Made by a program: the position numbers and the translations under genes. A stretch of 64,000 nucleotides of DNA from Phocaeicola vulgatus (GTDB taxonomy: Bacteria; Bacteroidota; Bacteroidia; Bacteroidales; Tannerellaceae), in NCBI GenBank assembly GCA_022009975.1, contig CP091733.1:451001-515000 (forward strand). Reading direction: 5' to 3'. Of this stretch, positions 30,391 through 40,919 are shown one piece after another. Position 1 is the stretch's first letter, and every line of letters starts with the position of its first letter. The notes below the pieces were generated by a model. That model was not told the DNA's origin and made no database searches. It saw only the letters and a program-made list of their open reading frames with translations.

Positions 30391-31025
30391 AAGTGTGTTT
30401 GAAAATAATTACACCAACGTTGCAATCCGCAAATTTCGCATTTCGGCTTACGAGCCAAACAAGTATAGCGTCCATGCAATATAAGCCAGTGGTGAGCTAT
30501 TGCTATCAGCTCCTTTGGAATATGTTTAGTTAATGTTTTTTCCGTTTCAAGAGGAGTCTTGCTGTCTTGGGTCAATCCTATACGGTTTGAGACACGAAAT
30601 ACGTGTGTGTCTACAGCCATGACCGGTTTATTGTAGACAACGGAAGCAATCACATTTGCTGTCTTTCGTCCTACTCCGGGTAATTTCTGAAGATCATCCA
30701 CATCTGATGGGACAATGCCATGAAATACCTCTGTCAGCACTTTCGCCATGCCAACCAAATGTTTGGCTTTATTATGAGGATAAGAAACGCTTTTGATATA
30801 TTCATAAACCACCTCTGGAGTAGAGGCTGCTAAGACTTCGGGTTTTGGAAAAGCCTCGTACAGGGCGGGAGTGATTTGGTTCACCCGCTTGTCTGTACAT
30901 TGTGCGGACAGAATCACAGCAATCAGTAACTCATACGGATTACTGTAATGAAGTTCAGTTTCAGCAATTGGAACATTGGCTTGAAACCAACCGAAAACAT
31001 TTTTGTATCTATCCTGTCTCCGCAT
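30387..31025 (-). CDS. nth: Endonuclease III
   Basis: This bifunctional DNA glycosylase/AP lyase removes oxidised pyrimidines. It is 212 residues from ATG 31025 (MRRQDRYKNVFGWFQ); a GTG at 31067 would add 14 residues that look unlike the family. The helix-hairpin-helix LPGVGRKTANVI holds the catalytic lysine, VDTHVFRVSNRI the catalytic aspartate, and C-x6-C-x2-C-x5-C (CLARKPKCEICGLQRWC) the [4Fe-4S] cluster. A hairpin at 31079-31105 separates it from pheS. Confidence 0.95.
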   Translation of the reverse strand: MRRQDRYKNVFGWFQANVPIAETELHYSNPYELLIAVILSAQCTDKRVNQITPALYEAFPKPEVLAASTPEVVYEYIKSVSYPHNKAKHLVGMAKVLTEVFHGIVPSDVDDLQKLPGVGRKTANVIASVVYNKPVMAVDTHVFRVSNRIGLTQDSKTPLETEKTLTKHIPKELIAIAHHWLILHGRYTCLARKPKCEICGLQRWCNYFQTHL

Positions 31026-31078
31026 GCTTTCCGTTTTGCCAATAAAATGGTAAAACCTGTTTTTCACGAGTGTGTTTG

Positions 31079-31105
31079 CCCCGGACTAAGGTTATAAGTC
31101 CGGGG
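31079..31105 (-). terminator. Hairpin between pheS and nth
   Basis: CCCCGGACT (31079-31087) pairs perfectly with AGTCCGGGG (31097-31105). No T run follows on the minus strand, so it may be a weak terminator or RNA-stability element, not a full stop. Confidence 0.5.
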
Positions 31106-31135
31106 TTTGTAGGTACATGTGATTAGGTTACAATT

Positions 31136-32158
31136 TTAATTGGCTGATTCAAATTCTCTCAGGAAACGAACATCGTTTTCCGAGAACATTCGTAAATCTT
31201 TAACTCTATATTTCAAGTTTGTAATACGTTCGATGCCCATGCCTAATGCAAAACCTGTATAAACTTTGCTGTCTATACCGCAGTTCTCAAGCACATTAGG
31301 GTCTACCATTCCACAACCAAGTATTTCTACCCAGCCAGTGTGTTTGCAGAATGCACATCCTTTGCCACCGCAAAGGTCACATGAAATATCCATTTCAGCA
31401 GAAGGCTCTGTGAATGGGAAGTAAGACGGACGTAAACGTATTTTTGTTTCTGGACCAAACATCTCTTTAGCGAAATAGAGCAATGCTTGCTTTAAATCGG
31501 CGAAAGAAACGTTTTTGTCTACATACAAAGCTTCAACCTGGTGGAAGAAGCAGTGTGCTCTGTAGGAAATAGCTTCATTACGATAAACACGACCCGGGCA
31601 GATGATACGGATAGGAGGTTGTTGTTTCTCCATTACACGGCTCTGGACGGAAGATGTATGTGTACGTAATAAAACATCCGGGCTATGCTGAATGAAAAAT
31701 GTATCTTGCATATCGCGTGCCGGATGATCTTCGGCGAAGTTCAATGAAGAGAATACATGCCAGTCATCTTCGACTTCCGGACCTTCTGCGATGCTGAAGC
31801 CTAAGCGTCCGAAAATATCACAGATTTCTTTTTTTACCAATGAAAGCGGGTGTCTTGTTCCTAATTCGATTGGATAAGCAGAACGTGTCAAATCAATTTC
31901 GTTGTCAGATGCTTGGGCATTCTCGAAGCTCTCTTTCAATTCGTTAATCTTGTTCTGTGTTTTTTCTTTCAATTGGTTGATAAACATTCCCACTTCTCTT
32001 TTTTGTTCAGCAGGAACATTTCGAAAGTCATTCATCAGCGAAGAGATAATTCCCTTTTTGCTGAGGTATTTGATGCGTAATGCCTCTAATTCCTCTGCAT
32101 TCGCTGCGTTTATATTTTCTACTTGTTGAAGCAGTTCTTTTATCTGTTCAATAATCAT
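31136..32158 (-). CDS. pheS: Phenylalanyl-tRNA synthetase alpha subunit
   Basis: This is the catalytic alpha chain of the (alpha-beta)2 PheRS that charges tRNA-Phe. It is 340 residues, full length, start ATG 32158. The N-terminal coiled coil (MIIEQIKELLQQVENINAAN) binds tRNA. The class II core has RHPLSLVKKEICDIF, motif 2 IRLRPSYFPFTEPSAEMDI, and motif 3 GFALGMGIERITNLK. A CDLCGGKGCAFC stretch is typical of bacterial PheS. The beta subunit gene is not adjacent, as is usual in Bacteroidales. Confidence 0.97.
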   Translation of the reverse strand: MIIEQIKELLQQVENINAANAEELEALRIKYLSKKGIISSLMNDFRNVPAEQKREVGMFINQLKEKTQNKINELKESFENAQASDNEIDLTRSAYPIELGTRHPLSLVKKEICDIFGRLGFSIAEGPEVEDDWHVFSSLNFAEDHPARDMQDTFFIQHSPDVLLRTHTSSVQSRVMEKQQPPIRIICPGRVYRNEAISYRAHCFFHQVEALYVDKNVSFADLKQALLYFAKEMFGPETKIRLRPSYFPFTEPSAEMDISCDLCGGKGCAFCKHTGWVEILGCGMVDPNVLENCGIDSKVYTGFALGMGIERITNLKYRVKDLRMFSENDVRFLREFESAN

Positions 32159-32188
32159 TGTCTTCTAACTTTATGAAGTATTCGGGTG

Positions 32189-32220
32189 CAAAAATACTCC
32201 TTTATTTTGGATGCTGCAAG
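32189..32220 (-). promoter_or_regulatory. Promoter of pheS
   Basis: On the minus strand CTTG (32220-32217) is followed after 20 bases by TATTTTTG (32196-32189), about 30 bases before the start codon. Confidence 0.65.
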
Positions 32221-32269
32221 TTATCGGCTGAATAAATTTTAATTATTATTTAGAGCTATCATGAAAAAA

Positions 32270-32432
32270 GGCAGTGTGTCATAATTGCAAACTGCTGCGT
32301 TACTTTCGGAATTCGACCTCAGTCATTTACATCAGTAAACTCCTGTCGGTCTCATCCTCAGTGCCTTGCATTTTGCTAATTCTGACACACCTAAAAGAGG
32401 CTGCATCAAAACTTTCGTTTTGACACAGCCTC
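32270..32432. repeat. Full copy of the dispersed terminator repeat
   Basis: It runs from GGCAGTGTGTCATAATTG (32270) through TACTTTCGGAATTCGAC, GTCATTTACATCAGTAAAC and CCTTGCATTTTGCTAATTCT to the hairpin GAGGCTG/CAGCCTC (32397-32432). It matches the 51830-51992 copy in inverse orientation over nearly its whole length. It lies between pheS (promoter side) and the valS stop, and overlaps the last codons of valS as read. Confidence 0.9.
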
Positions 32433-35136
32433 TTCATTATGAGGGGAGAAAATATATTTCTTATTTCTTAGTGCGGCAATGCTTTCTTTCAATGCGGCGA
32501 TTTTTGTCTCTGCATCTGCTTGCTTCTTCCGTTCCATCTCGATTACATTGGCTGGAGCTTTGCTGACGAACTTCTCATTGCTTAGCTTCTTCATGACGCT
32601 TTGCAAGAAACCTTCTTGGTATTTTAAGTCAGCTTCCAATTTCTTAAGCTCTTCTTCCGCATCAATCAGATTGCCCAAAGGAACGGCATATTCGGTTGTG
32701 CCAACCATAAAGGATGCTGCACCTTCTGCTTTGGCTGCCACTGTTGCAATGGCAGAAAGGTTACATAATTTGGTTATTACAGCATTGAAGGTGGCGATTG
32801 GACTTTCTCCGACAACCTCCAAAGATAAAGCCTCTTTCTGTGCGATGTTCTTTTGGAGGCGGATGGTACGTATTCCACCGATTACCTCTTTTACAACTTC
32901 AAACAATTGGATGATTCCCTCGTCGTAGGTTGAAGTAACGTTCAATGTCTGGATCATGATGCTTTCTCCTTCCTTTCGGTCGTAGATATGCTGCCAAAGT
33001 TCTTCAGTGATGAACGGCATGAATGGGTGGAGCAGTTTCAACAAAGTATCGAAGAAGCTCAATGTCTTTTCATAAGTGACTTTGTCGATAGGTTGTCCGT
33101 ATGCCGGTTTGACCATTTCCAAATACCAGCTTGAGAACTCATCCCAGAAGAGTTTGTAGACAGCCATCAAAGCTTCGCTCAGACGGTATTTCTCAAATAG
33201 GTCATTTACTTCTGCTGCTGTTTGCCAATATCGCATCAAACCAGTCTGTTGCTAATTTAGCATATTCCGGTTGTTCGATGTCTGCCACGTTCCAGCCTTT
33301 CACCAAACGGAAAGCATTCCATATCTTGTTGTTGAAGTTTCGTCCCTGTTCGCACAACGTATCGTCAAACAAAATGTCGTTTCCGGCAGGAGCAGAAAGC
33401 ATCATACCCATACGAACACCGTCGGCTCCGTATTTGTCAATCAGATCCAATGGGTCAGGAGAGTTTCCTAAGGATTTGGACATCTTCCTTCCTAATTTGT
33501 CACGTACGATACCTGTGAAATATACGCTGCGGAATGGCATTTCCTTTTGATATTCATAACCAGCCATAATCATACGGGCTACCCAGAAAAAGATAATATC
33601 CGGACCGGTTACCAATACACTGGTCGGGTAATAATAGTTAATCTCTTCGTTGCCTGGATTCAAGATGCCGTCAAACAGAGAGATAGGCCACAACCAAGAT
33701 GAGAACCAAGTGTCCAAACAATCCTCTTCCTGACGAAGGTCTTCTACCTTCAAGTTGGCGTTGCCGCTCTTTTCCTTGGCTAACTTCAATGCCTCTTCTG
33801 CTGTTTCTGCCACAACGTAGCCTCCTTCCGGAAGGAAGTAAGCCGGGATGCGGTGTCCCCACCACAACTGGCGGCTGATACACCAGTCTTTAATGTTTTC
33901 CAACCAGTTGCGGTATGTGTTCTTGTATTTGGCTGGATAGAATTTCAATTCGTCTTCCATTACCGGAGGCAAAGCCATTTCTGCAAAGTGTTGCATCTTC
34001 AAGAACCACTGCATGGAAAGTTTAGGCTCGATGGCAACGTTGGTTCGTTCAGAGAAACCTACTTTGTTGGTATATGCTTCTGTCTTTTCCATTAATCCAG
34101 CGGCTTCCAAATCCTTCTCGATTTGTTCACGCACGTCGAAGCGATCCCTGCCGACATATAATCCGGCTGCTTCGCTCAAGGTTCCGTTGTCGTTGAAGAT
34201 GTCGATGCTTTGCAAGTTGTATTTCTCACCCAGCATGTAGTCGTTCACATCGTGTGCCGGGGTTACTTTCAAACAACCAGTACCGAATTCGATGTCTACA
34301 TAATCATCTTCTATTACCGGGATAACACGGTTTACCAATGGAACGATTACTTTTTTCCCACTTAACCAACGGTTCTTCGGGTCATTCGGATTGATACACA
34401 TTGCAGTATCACCCATGATAGTTTCCGGACGAGTGGTAGCTACGACGGCATAACGGCGACCTTGTGCGTCACGGTGTACGATCTCACCTTCAGCTCCGGT
34501 TTCACCCGTTCCATCGTCTTCGGCAACATAATATTTCAAGTAATAGAGTTTGCTATGTTCTTCTTTGTAGATGACCTCTTCGTCGGACAATGCTGTCAAG
34601 GCTTTCGGATCCCAATTGACCATGCGGACACCGCGGTAAATCAAGCCTTTGTTGAATAAGTCAACAAATACCTTGATAACACTTTTGCTGCGGACATCAT
34701 CCATCGTGAATGCAGTACGATCCCAGTCGCAAGAAGCACCTAACTTGCGGAGCTGTTTCAAAATGATGCCTCCGTGCTCTTCCGTCCATGCCCAAGCATG
34801 CTTTAAGAATTCATCACGTGTTAAATCTGTCTTTTTGATGCCCTGCTGTGCCAAGCGGTTTACAACTTTGGCTTCTGTTGCGATAGAGGCATGGTCCGTA
34901 CCCGGCACCCAGCAAGCGTTCTTGCCCATCATGCGTGCCCTGCGAACTAAAATATCCTGAATGGTATTGTTAAGCATGTGTCCCATGTGGAGCACACCAG
35001 TCACATTAGGTGGCGGAATGACGACAGTATAAGGTTCTCGTCCATCAGGTTTAGAACTGAAAAGCTTATTGTCCAGCCAATACTGGTACCATTTCCCCTC
35101 CACATCCGCGGGGTTGTACTTACTTGCTAATTCCAT
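32406..35136 (-). CDS. valS: Valyl-tRNA synthetase (at least one frameshift)
   Basis: This class I synthetase charges tRNA-Val. From 35136, HMGHML (HIGH motif) follows PPPNVTGV, then the editing domain (VATTRPETIMGDTAM) and KMSKS (GRKMSKSLGNSPDPLD). Near 33232 the frame breaks and continues as TAAEVNDLFEKYRLSEAL (anticodon-binding domain), ending in the C-terminal coiled coil (EEELKKLEADLKYQEG). As read, the protein runs into the repeat hairpin and stops at 32406. A further one-base slip near 32468 would end it with ALKK and a TAA, a more usual terminus. A -7 box TAATTTTG lies at 35201-35194. Restored length is about 890-910 residues. Confidence 0.93.
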
Positions 35137-35369
35137 TTGCTTCTATTTTTGTACGTTTCTTGTTAATTCTTATAGGATAATTTGAATGAGTGGCAAAATT
35201 ACAATTTTTATTTGTAGCAGGATGCTATATCAGAAAAAAGTTTTATCCAGTCGTTGCAAGCTTGTTTTTACTGACAATAGGGAACAGATCCGGTAGGTTA
35301 TTCCATGAAATTTCACATTACCTCCTCGCATTGTCGAGCAGTTTCCCATTCTCTTTCAAAAGGCTTAAA

Positions 35370-35398
35370 AAAGACCTCGGCCGCATACCGAGGTCTTT
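35370..35398 (-). terminator. Terminator after the 35.4 kb gene
   Basis: AAAGACCTCGG (35370-35380) pairs perfectly with CCGAGGTCTTT (35388-35398). On the minus strand the stem runs into TTTTTT, a classic intrinsic terminator. Confidence 0.85.
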
Positions 35399-35411
35399 AA
35401 TGGTTGCTTTA

Positions 35412-35933
35412 TCACTTGTCGTCTATCTTTTTCCGTAAATAGTAAAGTGGAACAACCGTTAATCCCATGTTGTTATTTGGATTTCTTGGATTTGACAACA
35501 CAATCTGATCCGGTTGAAACCTTAAATTATCCATTTGTTTCACTAAATTAGCCAAATGTGTTTCTAAATCTTTTACATGCTTGAACGTTTCTTCCCCATT
35601 TGGAATACAAAAAAATTGGTGCTGGCAAGTTCCATCATGGAAAATCCACATATACCATTTAATGTCTTTAAGATAAGCATATTCCTCATCAGAGAGATTG
35701 GAGAATTCCTTTTTAAAGAGTTGTTGGCAATCTCTAAACCATTTTAGAGAACCTTCTCTTTCAAATGAAATATGATTGGCTTTATCAGGAATTGACTTTT
35801 CTTTACTTTTATCCTTTATTGATAGGAAGACTGATTTGTCAAGTTCACTCTTTTTGAACTCAACTATTTCTTGACTTGCCGCATTCCAAGAATAAAGGCA
35901 AGAAAGTAGTAATATTGCTATATATGTTTTCAT
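35412..35933 (-). CDS. Secreted protein of unknown function
   Basis: This is a 173-residue protein that I cannot assign. The N-terminus MKTYIAILLLSCLYSWNAAS is a signal peptide with a likely cleavage after AAS. The mature part is charged, with aromatic-rich YLKDIKWYMWIFHDGTCQHQ and two cysteines. It is 23 bases downstream of the lipoprotein gene on the same strand, so the two are probably one transcript ending at the 35370 hairpin. Confidence 0.75.
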   Translation of the reverse strand: MKTYIAILLLSCLYSWNAASQEIVEFKKSELDKSVFLSIKDKSKEKSIPDKANHISFEREGSLKWFRDCQQLFKKEFSNLSDEEYAYLKDIKWYMWIFHDGTCQHQFFCIPNGEETFKHVKDLETHLANLVKQMDNLRFQPDQIVLSNPRNPNNNMGLTVVPLYYLRKKIDDK

Positions 35934-35956
35934 TTTATACTTGGTTTAATTTGTAA

Positions 35957-37021
35957 TTAATATTCATTATTGTTCGGTTTGATAGGAGGATCGGCTTTTC
36001 TGAAATAGAATTCTAAAAGCTTAGGTGTCATGGATTCCTTGTATTCTCCAGGATATCCTTTCCATTGTTTACATAAGTCATTGTATGTTTTGAATTCAGA
36101 GCTGGGCATACATCCTTTTTTTGCACATTCGCAAATCCAATTTTGGTATTGTTCTACGAATAAAGGATCAGAATAAGTCATAGTTGCCCAAAAGGCAAAG
36201 TTAGCATCTAAATTGTCATAAAACAGAGCTTTGCTATAGACAAAGTCATGAAATACCTTGGCTTCAAATTCAAAATTCTTATATTTCTCATCCATATCTT
36301 TCCCATAAAATACTTGGTGTTGTACAGCATGGATTATTTCCTCTGCCAAGTTTTCGCAATTAATAGATGCTTCGTCTTTGAATAAAATAGAACAATCATG
36401 AGGTTTATAACCAGCACTTCTTATAATAGTAGTATCCATCTTGAAATTAATCCTAATGCTGTCCTTTACCAATCTGTCATATAAAGCAGGATATGGTTTA
36501 TATAGCTCATTAAATTTAGAAATGACATTTTCCAATAAACCTTTTTGATAAGCGTTAAGATTGGAATTGGATGCATATATTTTAGCCATTTGTGAAAAAT
36601 TAAACTCCCATTTGTCGCCAACGTAATATCGCTTTCCATTACCTCCTCCTCCTCCTCCCGATCCTTTATCTATGGCAGTTCCGTAGTCGGGAAAACCACC
36701 TGCTTCATATTCATCAGGATTTAGTTCATATTGTTCATCCACTAAACAGGTGCGGCATGTTGTTCCTTTGTATACGGTATGGGAAACACCGCCCAAACTG
36801 CCTCCTCCGCCAATGGTAATATATGCATCTATACAAATAGTTACTACGACAGGCATACTTCTCCGTGATATTCCTGCTTCAAAAGTTTCTGAAATGAATG
36901 AGTCCGATGCCTCATTAGTACAACTTGCCATAAAAAAGATAAATATAAAAGACAAGCTTTCTAATTGGATATGGCTATACTTTAGTCCTATCCAATGTTT
37001 GATTTTAAATGTTATAATCAT
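35957..37021 (-). CDS. Putative lipoprotein with an EExxHxxQ motif, unknown function
   Basis: A surface or periplasmic lipoprotein of about 354 residues. I start it at 37021 (MIITFKIKHWIGLKYSH), so that LSFIFIFFMASC supplies the lipid cysteine; the frame is open to 37162 with more hydrophobic sequence. The mature part has a CRTC pair, glycine runs (GGGGSLGG, GSGGGGGGNG) and a downstream alpha-rich domain with EEIIHAVQHQVF. That resembles the zinc-site helix of minimal metalloproteases, but the second half-site is not evident. The function is unknown, and a metallopeptidase role is inference only. Confidence 0.7.
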   Translation of the reverse strand: MIITFKIKHWIGLKYSHIQLESLSFIFIFFMASCTNEASDSFISETFEAGISRRSMPVVVTICIDAYITIGGGGSLGGVSHTVYKGTTCRTCLVDEQYELNPDEYEAGGFPDYGTAIDKGSGGGGGGNGKRYYVGDKWEFNFSQMAKIYASNSNLNAYQKGLLENVISKFNELYKPYPALYDRLVKDSIRINFKMDTTIIRSAGYKPHDCSILFKDEASINCENLAEEIIHAVQHQVFYGKDMDEKYKNFEFEAKVFHDFVYSKALFYDNLDANFAFWATMTYSDPLFVEQYQNWICECAKKGCMPSSEFKTYNDLCKQWKGYPGEYKESMTPKLLEFYFRKADPPIKPNNNEY

Positions 37022-37301
37022 GTTCCATGAAATTAAATTAACAATAAAATACAACCCATAATCAAGGTACAATAGGAACAGAAGGCAGATAAAGTAATAA
37101 CTCCTTTCTTGCTTATCTGCTTTTAGGTTATACTTGCACAAATTTAACAAAAAGTTTTTCATTATACAAGGTTTTGATGTGTAAATAATATTTATTATGC
37201 AAATGTTATTTATTGGCAGTTTAAATTATTCTTGCGTTAGGCTATTGAATAAGCGGGTAGTATCTCACCTGTTGAATGCTGCAAGCATGCCATTACGAAA
37301 A

Positions 37302-37335
37302 AGGAGCAACTCCCCATGAATGAGGGGCTGCTCCT
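37302..37335 (-). terminator. Terminator after the DUF5009 gene
   Basis: AGGAGCA-CTCCCC (37302-37315) pairs with GGGG-TGCTCCT (37324-37335). On the minus strand it is followed by TTTTTCG. It lies 50 bases past the stop at 37385. Confidence 0.85.
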
Positions 37336-37384
37336 GTCATCAGATATTATTAAAAAGCCGGAATAGAAGTTCATTCATTTCATC

Positions 37385-38496
37385 TTATACCTTCAAGAAT
37401 ATCCTCTGCTTGTAAAGGAAGTACAAGAATCCCCAGGTCAACGCTGTATATCCAAAAGCAAGGATGAGCGGCTGTGCTGTTTCCGGGAACAAAGAAGCCA
37501 AACCACCAAAGATTAGTTGGTTGGTGAAGCTGAAATTAAAGAAATGTTGGGTAATATAAATAGTGATTGAGTTCATGCCGATAACCCGGAAGAACAAAGT
37601 CCATTTGCGGCATTCTTTGATGTCGATGACATAATAGAACAAAGCAAACAGAATCATGGCGATTCCTCCGACTACGCAGGTGAATGAACTGCTCCAAAGG
37701 TTTTTGTTGATAGGGAATACAAAATTCCAAAGGATGCCGATGACAATCAACCCTGCACCACAAGCCAGCAAATAGTACACTTTGCGCATTTCACTTAATC
37801 CTTCTCTCTTTAATTTTATCCACTCGCCAGTGAGCATGCCTAAAGAGGCTGTACCGATGGCTGGAATGATGCCCAATATTCCTTCCGGGTCATGGATTCC
37901 TTTATATAGTTTGCCTGGCAAAAAGAGACGGTCGATATATCCAACCAAACATCCCCCCATTGAGAAAGGGTCTCCGTTCCCATCCGGAGCCGGGCAGAAA
38001 GCCAACAGCAACCAATATCCGACGAGCAGGAGTGCGACAATTCCGACGCGCGTTTTTGCTTTCGTGTTGATGAAAATCAATGCGGCAAACATCCAAGCCA
38101 AACCAATGCGTCCCAATACACTGGCGTAACGCTGGTTTTCAAAATCCAAGTTCAACAGACCATTGTAGATACATCCTAAAAGGACTAAGGTCAAGCCTCT
38201 GCGGATGATTTCTTATAGATGGCTGCTGTGTCCATCCCTTTTTCTTTCTGCTTTGCCAAAGAGAATGGGAAAGAGATTCCGGCAATGAAAAGAAATACCG
38301 GGAAAATCATATCCTCAAAAGCAAGTCCGTGCCACGCCACATGCTCAGTCTGCTCTGCTATGGTTTGGAAGAACGGGATAGGGAAGAGGACTGCCAAAGC
38401 AACCAATATGGCATCTCCTCCCATCAGGAAGAACATGTCAAAACCTCTAAGTGCGTCTAGCGATTGTAAACGCTGGGATTTTAATTGTGTTTCCAT
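37385..38496 (-). CDS. DUF5009 / heparan N-acetyltransferase-like membrane protein (one frameshift)
   Basis: This polytopic inner-membrane acyltransferase-like protein of about 370 residues is related to the HGSNAT/DUF5009 group. From 38496, QRLQSLDALRGFDMFFLMGG is the family's first helix. WHGLAFEDMIFPVFLFIAG follows, with the histidine-aspartate pair expected near the active site. The frame breaks near 38203; one A restores YKKIIRRGLTLVLLG. About nine further helices follow, ending GMNSITIYITQHFFNF. It lies 42 bases after the GH127 gene on the same strand, so the two probably act on the same glycan, which is inference. Confidence 0.88.
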
Positions 38497-38538
38497 TTAA
38501 TAAATATTTAAGTGTTTCTATATTTATCCGTTTATCTA

Positions 38539-40576
38539 TTATTTATCCAATGCTGTGAGGTCTTTCACGAACCATACGTTCATTTGGTTGCTTCCCCTGT
38601 GATTCCAAGCATAATAAGGAATAAGTGTCAAGTTTAACCCCTTTACCTCCACTTTCCCTCCATTCTCTTTCAGGATCTGGGCATTGGTGCGGATGGCATT
38701 TACCGTGAAAGGGGCTGCTCCCTGAGCCTCTTTGTTTTCAATGCTATAATTCTCTATCAAAGAGAACTGCTCTTTGGGGTTCATGATGACACGCAACACG
38801 GCTTCCCCTTGGTTGTCCGCTGCCTCTGCGCAATAAACCAACGGACCTCGTTCCACGGCTACTTTGCCTTTGTCGTCGATTACTCGTTTATTGGCAGCAA
38901 CTGTGCGAACCGGCATATCAAAATGGATGCGGATGATGTCTCCTTTTTGGATGTTTGACAGGAAGATAACCTTTGTTGGCATCGATGTCGCCTTCAACCT
39001 TCTTTCCATTTAAGCTGACGCTATAAGAAGGCGTTTGTGTGTCACTATAAGCATAAAGGTCGCTTGGTACAACTTGGTTACGAACCCATCCGGGAATACG
39101 AATGAATAAGTTGGCATCTTTCGCTTTGCTTTTGGTTACTTTGATTTCAATGTCGCCATTCCATGGATATTGTGTAGTCTCTTCCAATTCAACTTCTTTA
39201 TCTCCAACCTGGATGGTTGAGGTGTTGCTGGCGAAAAGATTTACATAAATATTATTCTCCTTCACACCAAACAGATAACCCGGTATGGATGGAATGAACC
39301 GGCTCAAGTTGCTTGGGCAACAAGCACAGCCAAACCAAGGTTGACGAGTCGTAGTCCCGTCTGCGTTGAATTTGTAAACGCCATCGCTTGACAATGGATT
39401 GGGATAGAAGAACCGTCCGCCGTCCATGCTCATGCCAGAAATGACACCATTATATAATGTACGTTCCAAACAGTCGATATATTTGCTGTCGCCATGCAAC
39501 AAGAACATCCTTTCATTTAAATACACTTGGGCTATGGCGGCACAAGTTTCGTTATAGGCAGTCATGTTGGGCAATTCATAATTGGCACCGAAAGCTTCTC
39601 CCCAATGCAAAGCTCCTACGCCGCCTGTCAAATAATATTTTTTGCTGACAATATTATCCCAAATGCGGTCGATTGTCTTTATATAAGCAGAATCATTGGT
39701 CAATGCAGCCACATCAGCAATGCCGGCATACATGTATCCGGCACGAACAGCATGCCCGACTGCTTCGTCCTGCTCCAAAATCGGTTTGTCGCTTTGGCTG
39801 TACTCGTCATGGATTTTTGTTTTCCCGCGATAATCCAAGAAATATTTGGCTTGATCCAAATAGCGTTTGTCTCCAGTGAGGACATAAAGCCTTGCTAAAG
39901 CCATCTCTGCAATCTGGTGGCCCGGAACGACTGTTGATTGCCCAGGGTTTGCCCCGACTTCTCGGATGACACAATCGGCATAACGTTTTGCTATATCTAA
40001 AAACTTGGTGCTTCCTGTAGCTTGGTAATGCGCGCAAGCAGCATCGACCATGTGTCCCAAGTTATATAGCTCATGGCTCAGCTCTTCCACTTTTTCCCAA
40101 CGCTTTTCGCCAGCCCATTCATGGGGCTTTTTAGGATTGATGGTGCGTGCGGTATATAAATAACCGTCCGGTTCTTGCGCTGCTTCGACAATGGTCAATA
40201 CGCTGTCGATGTATGCTTGTAATTTCTTATCTGGATAAGTCTGCAAGATGTAGCTTGCGCCTTCTATTGTTTTATAGACATCTGTGTCATCAAATGAGTA
40301 TCCCATGAAAGTGCTGACGTCGTATTGGTCGCTTGGATGGGCTGCTTTTACGAAATTCTCGTATCGTCCTTCGCTTTGGCACTTGCTGAATGCCAATGGA
40401 ACAGTGACTTCACGTGCAGCTTTGAGGCGGTCTCCCCAAAAGGTGTTGGGTGCAATTTTCACACTCGTGAACGGAACTTGAGTGTACGGATAGCCGTTGT
40501 TAAGCGGCTTTTGAGCTATTGATGGCAAAGCTACGGTTGCACAAAAAACAGCAAGAGAGACAATTCTTCTTTTCAT
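38539..40576 (-). CDS. Glycoside hydrolase family 127 enzyme (one frameshift)
   Basis: This exported enzyme is related to beta-L-arabinofuranosidases of GH127, about 680 residues. From 40576, MKRRIVSLAVFCATVALPS is a signal peptide. The (alpha/alpha)6 barrel includes DGYLYTARTINPKKP, ELYNLGHMVDAACAHYQATG and VGHAVRAGYMYAG. The catalytic cysteine and zinc-site motif is FGCACCPSNLSRF. The frame breaks near 38955 (GYLPVK continuing as NIQKGDIIRIHFDM), and the C-terminal beta-domain ends at 38539. No SusC/SusD pair is nearby. Family members also include other activities, so the substrate is not certain. Confidence 0.92.
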
Positions 40577-40919
40577 GTGAGTAAATATTTAAAAGGGTTG
40601 ATCCGGGGGAATGTGTCATAAAAGACTGAGGTCGAACTCCGAGAGCAACGCAGCAGTTTGCAGTTAGGACACACCGCCGTAAATATGTCGTAAAGATAGT
40701 GAATTAGCTTAATTTAGTATGCATATTAGCAAAATAAATAGATATTAAAAAATTTCTTCCTGTATTTGCCATGAATAAATAGAAGAATGTGAGGGCAGTT
40801 TCAGTGGAGGAGGAAAGAAATAACTCTCGCAAATCTGCTGCCATACAGAATAATTCCGTACATTTGCAATTTCATTAGGTATAAATATATTAGTTGATTG
40901 AAAAGACGTCGGATTAAGA
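40577..40919. other. Divergent region between GH127 and the LysM gene
   Basis: These 343 bases contain a fragment of the dispersed repeat and, at 40859-40866, TACATTTG, a perfect -7 box for the LysM gene 53 bases further on. No gene is seen. Confidence 0.6.
40624..40678. repeat. Fragment of the dispersed repeat (tail end only)
   Basis: GACTGAGGTCGAACTCCGA and CAACGCAGCAGTTTGCAGT, then GACACACCGCC, match the outer tail of the full copies with several substitutions. The hairpin half is absent. Confidence 0.75.

Noticed and set aside
34649..34960. Plus-strand open frames opposite valS (also 33131-33550)
   Set aside because: They are antisense shadows of a strongly conserved synthetase with no independent evidence.
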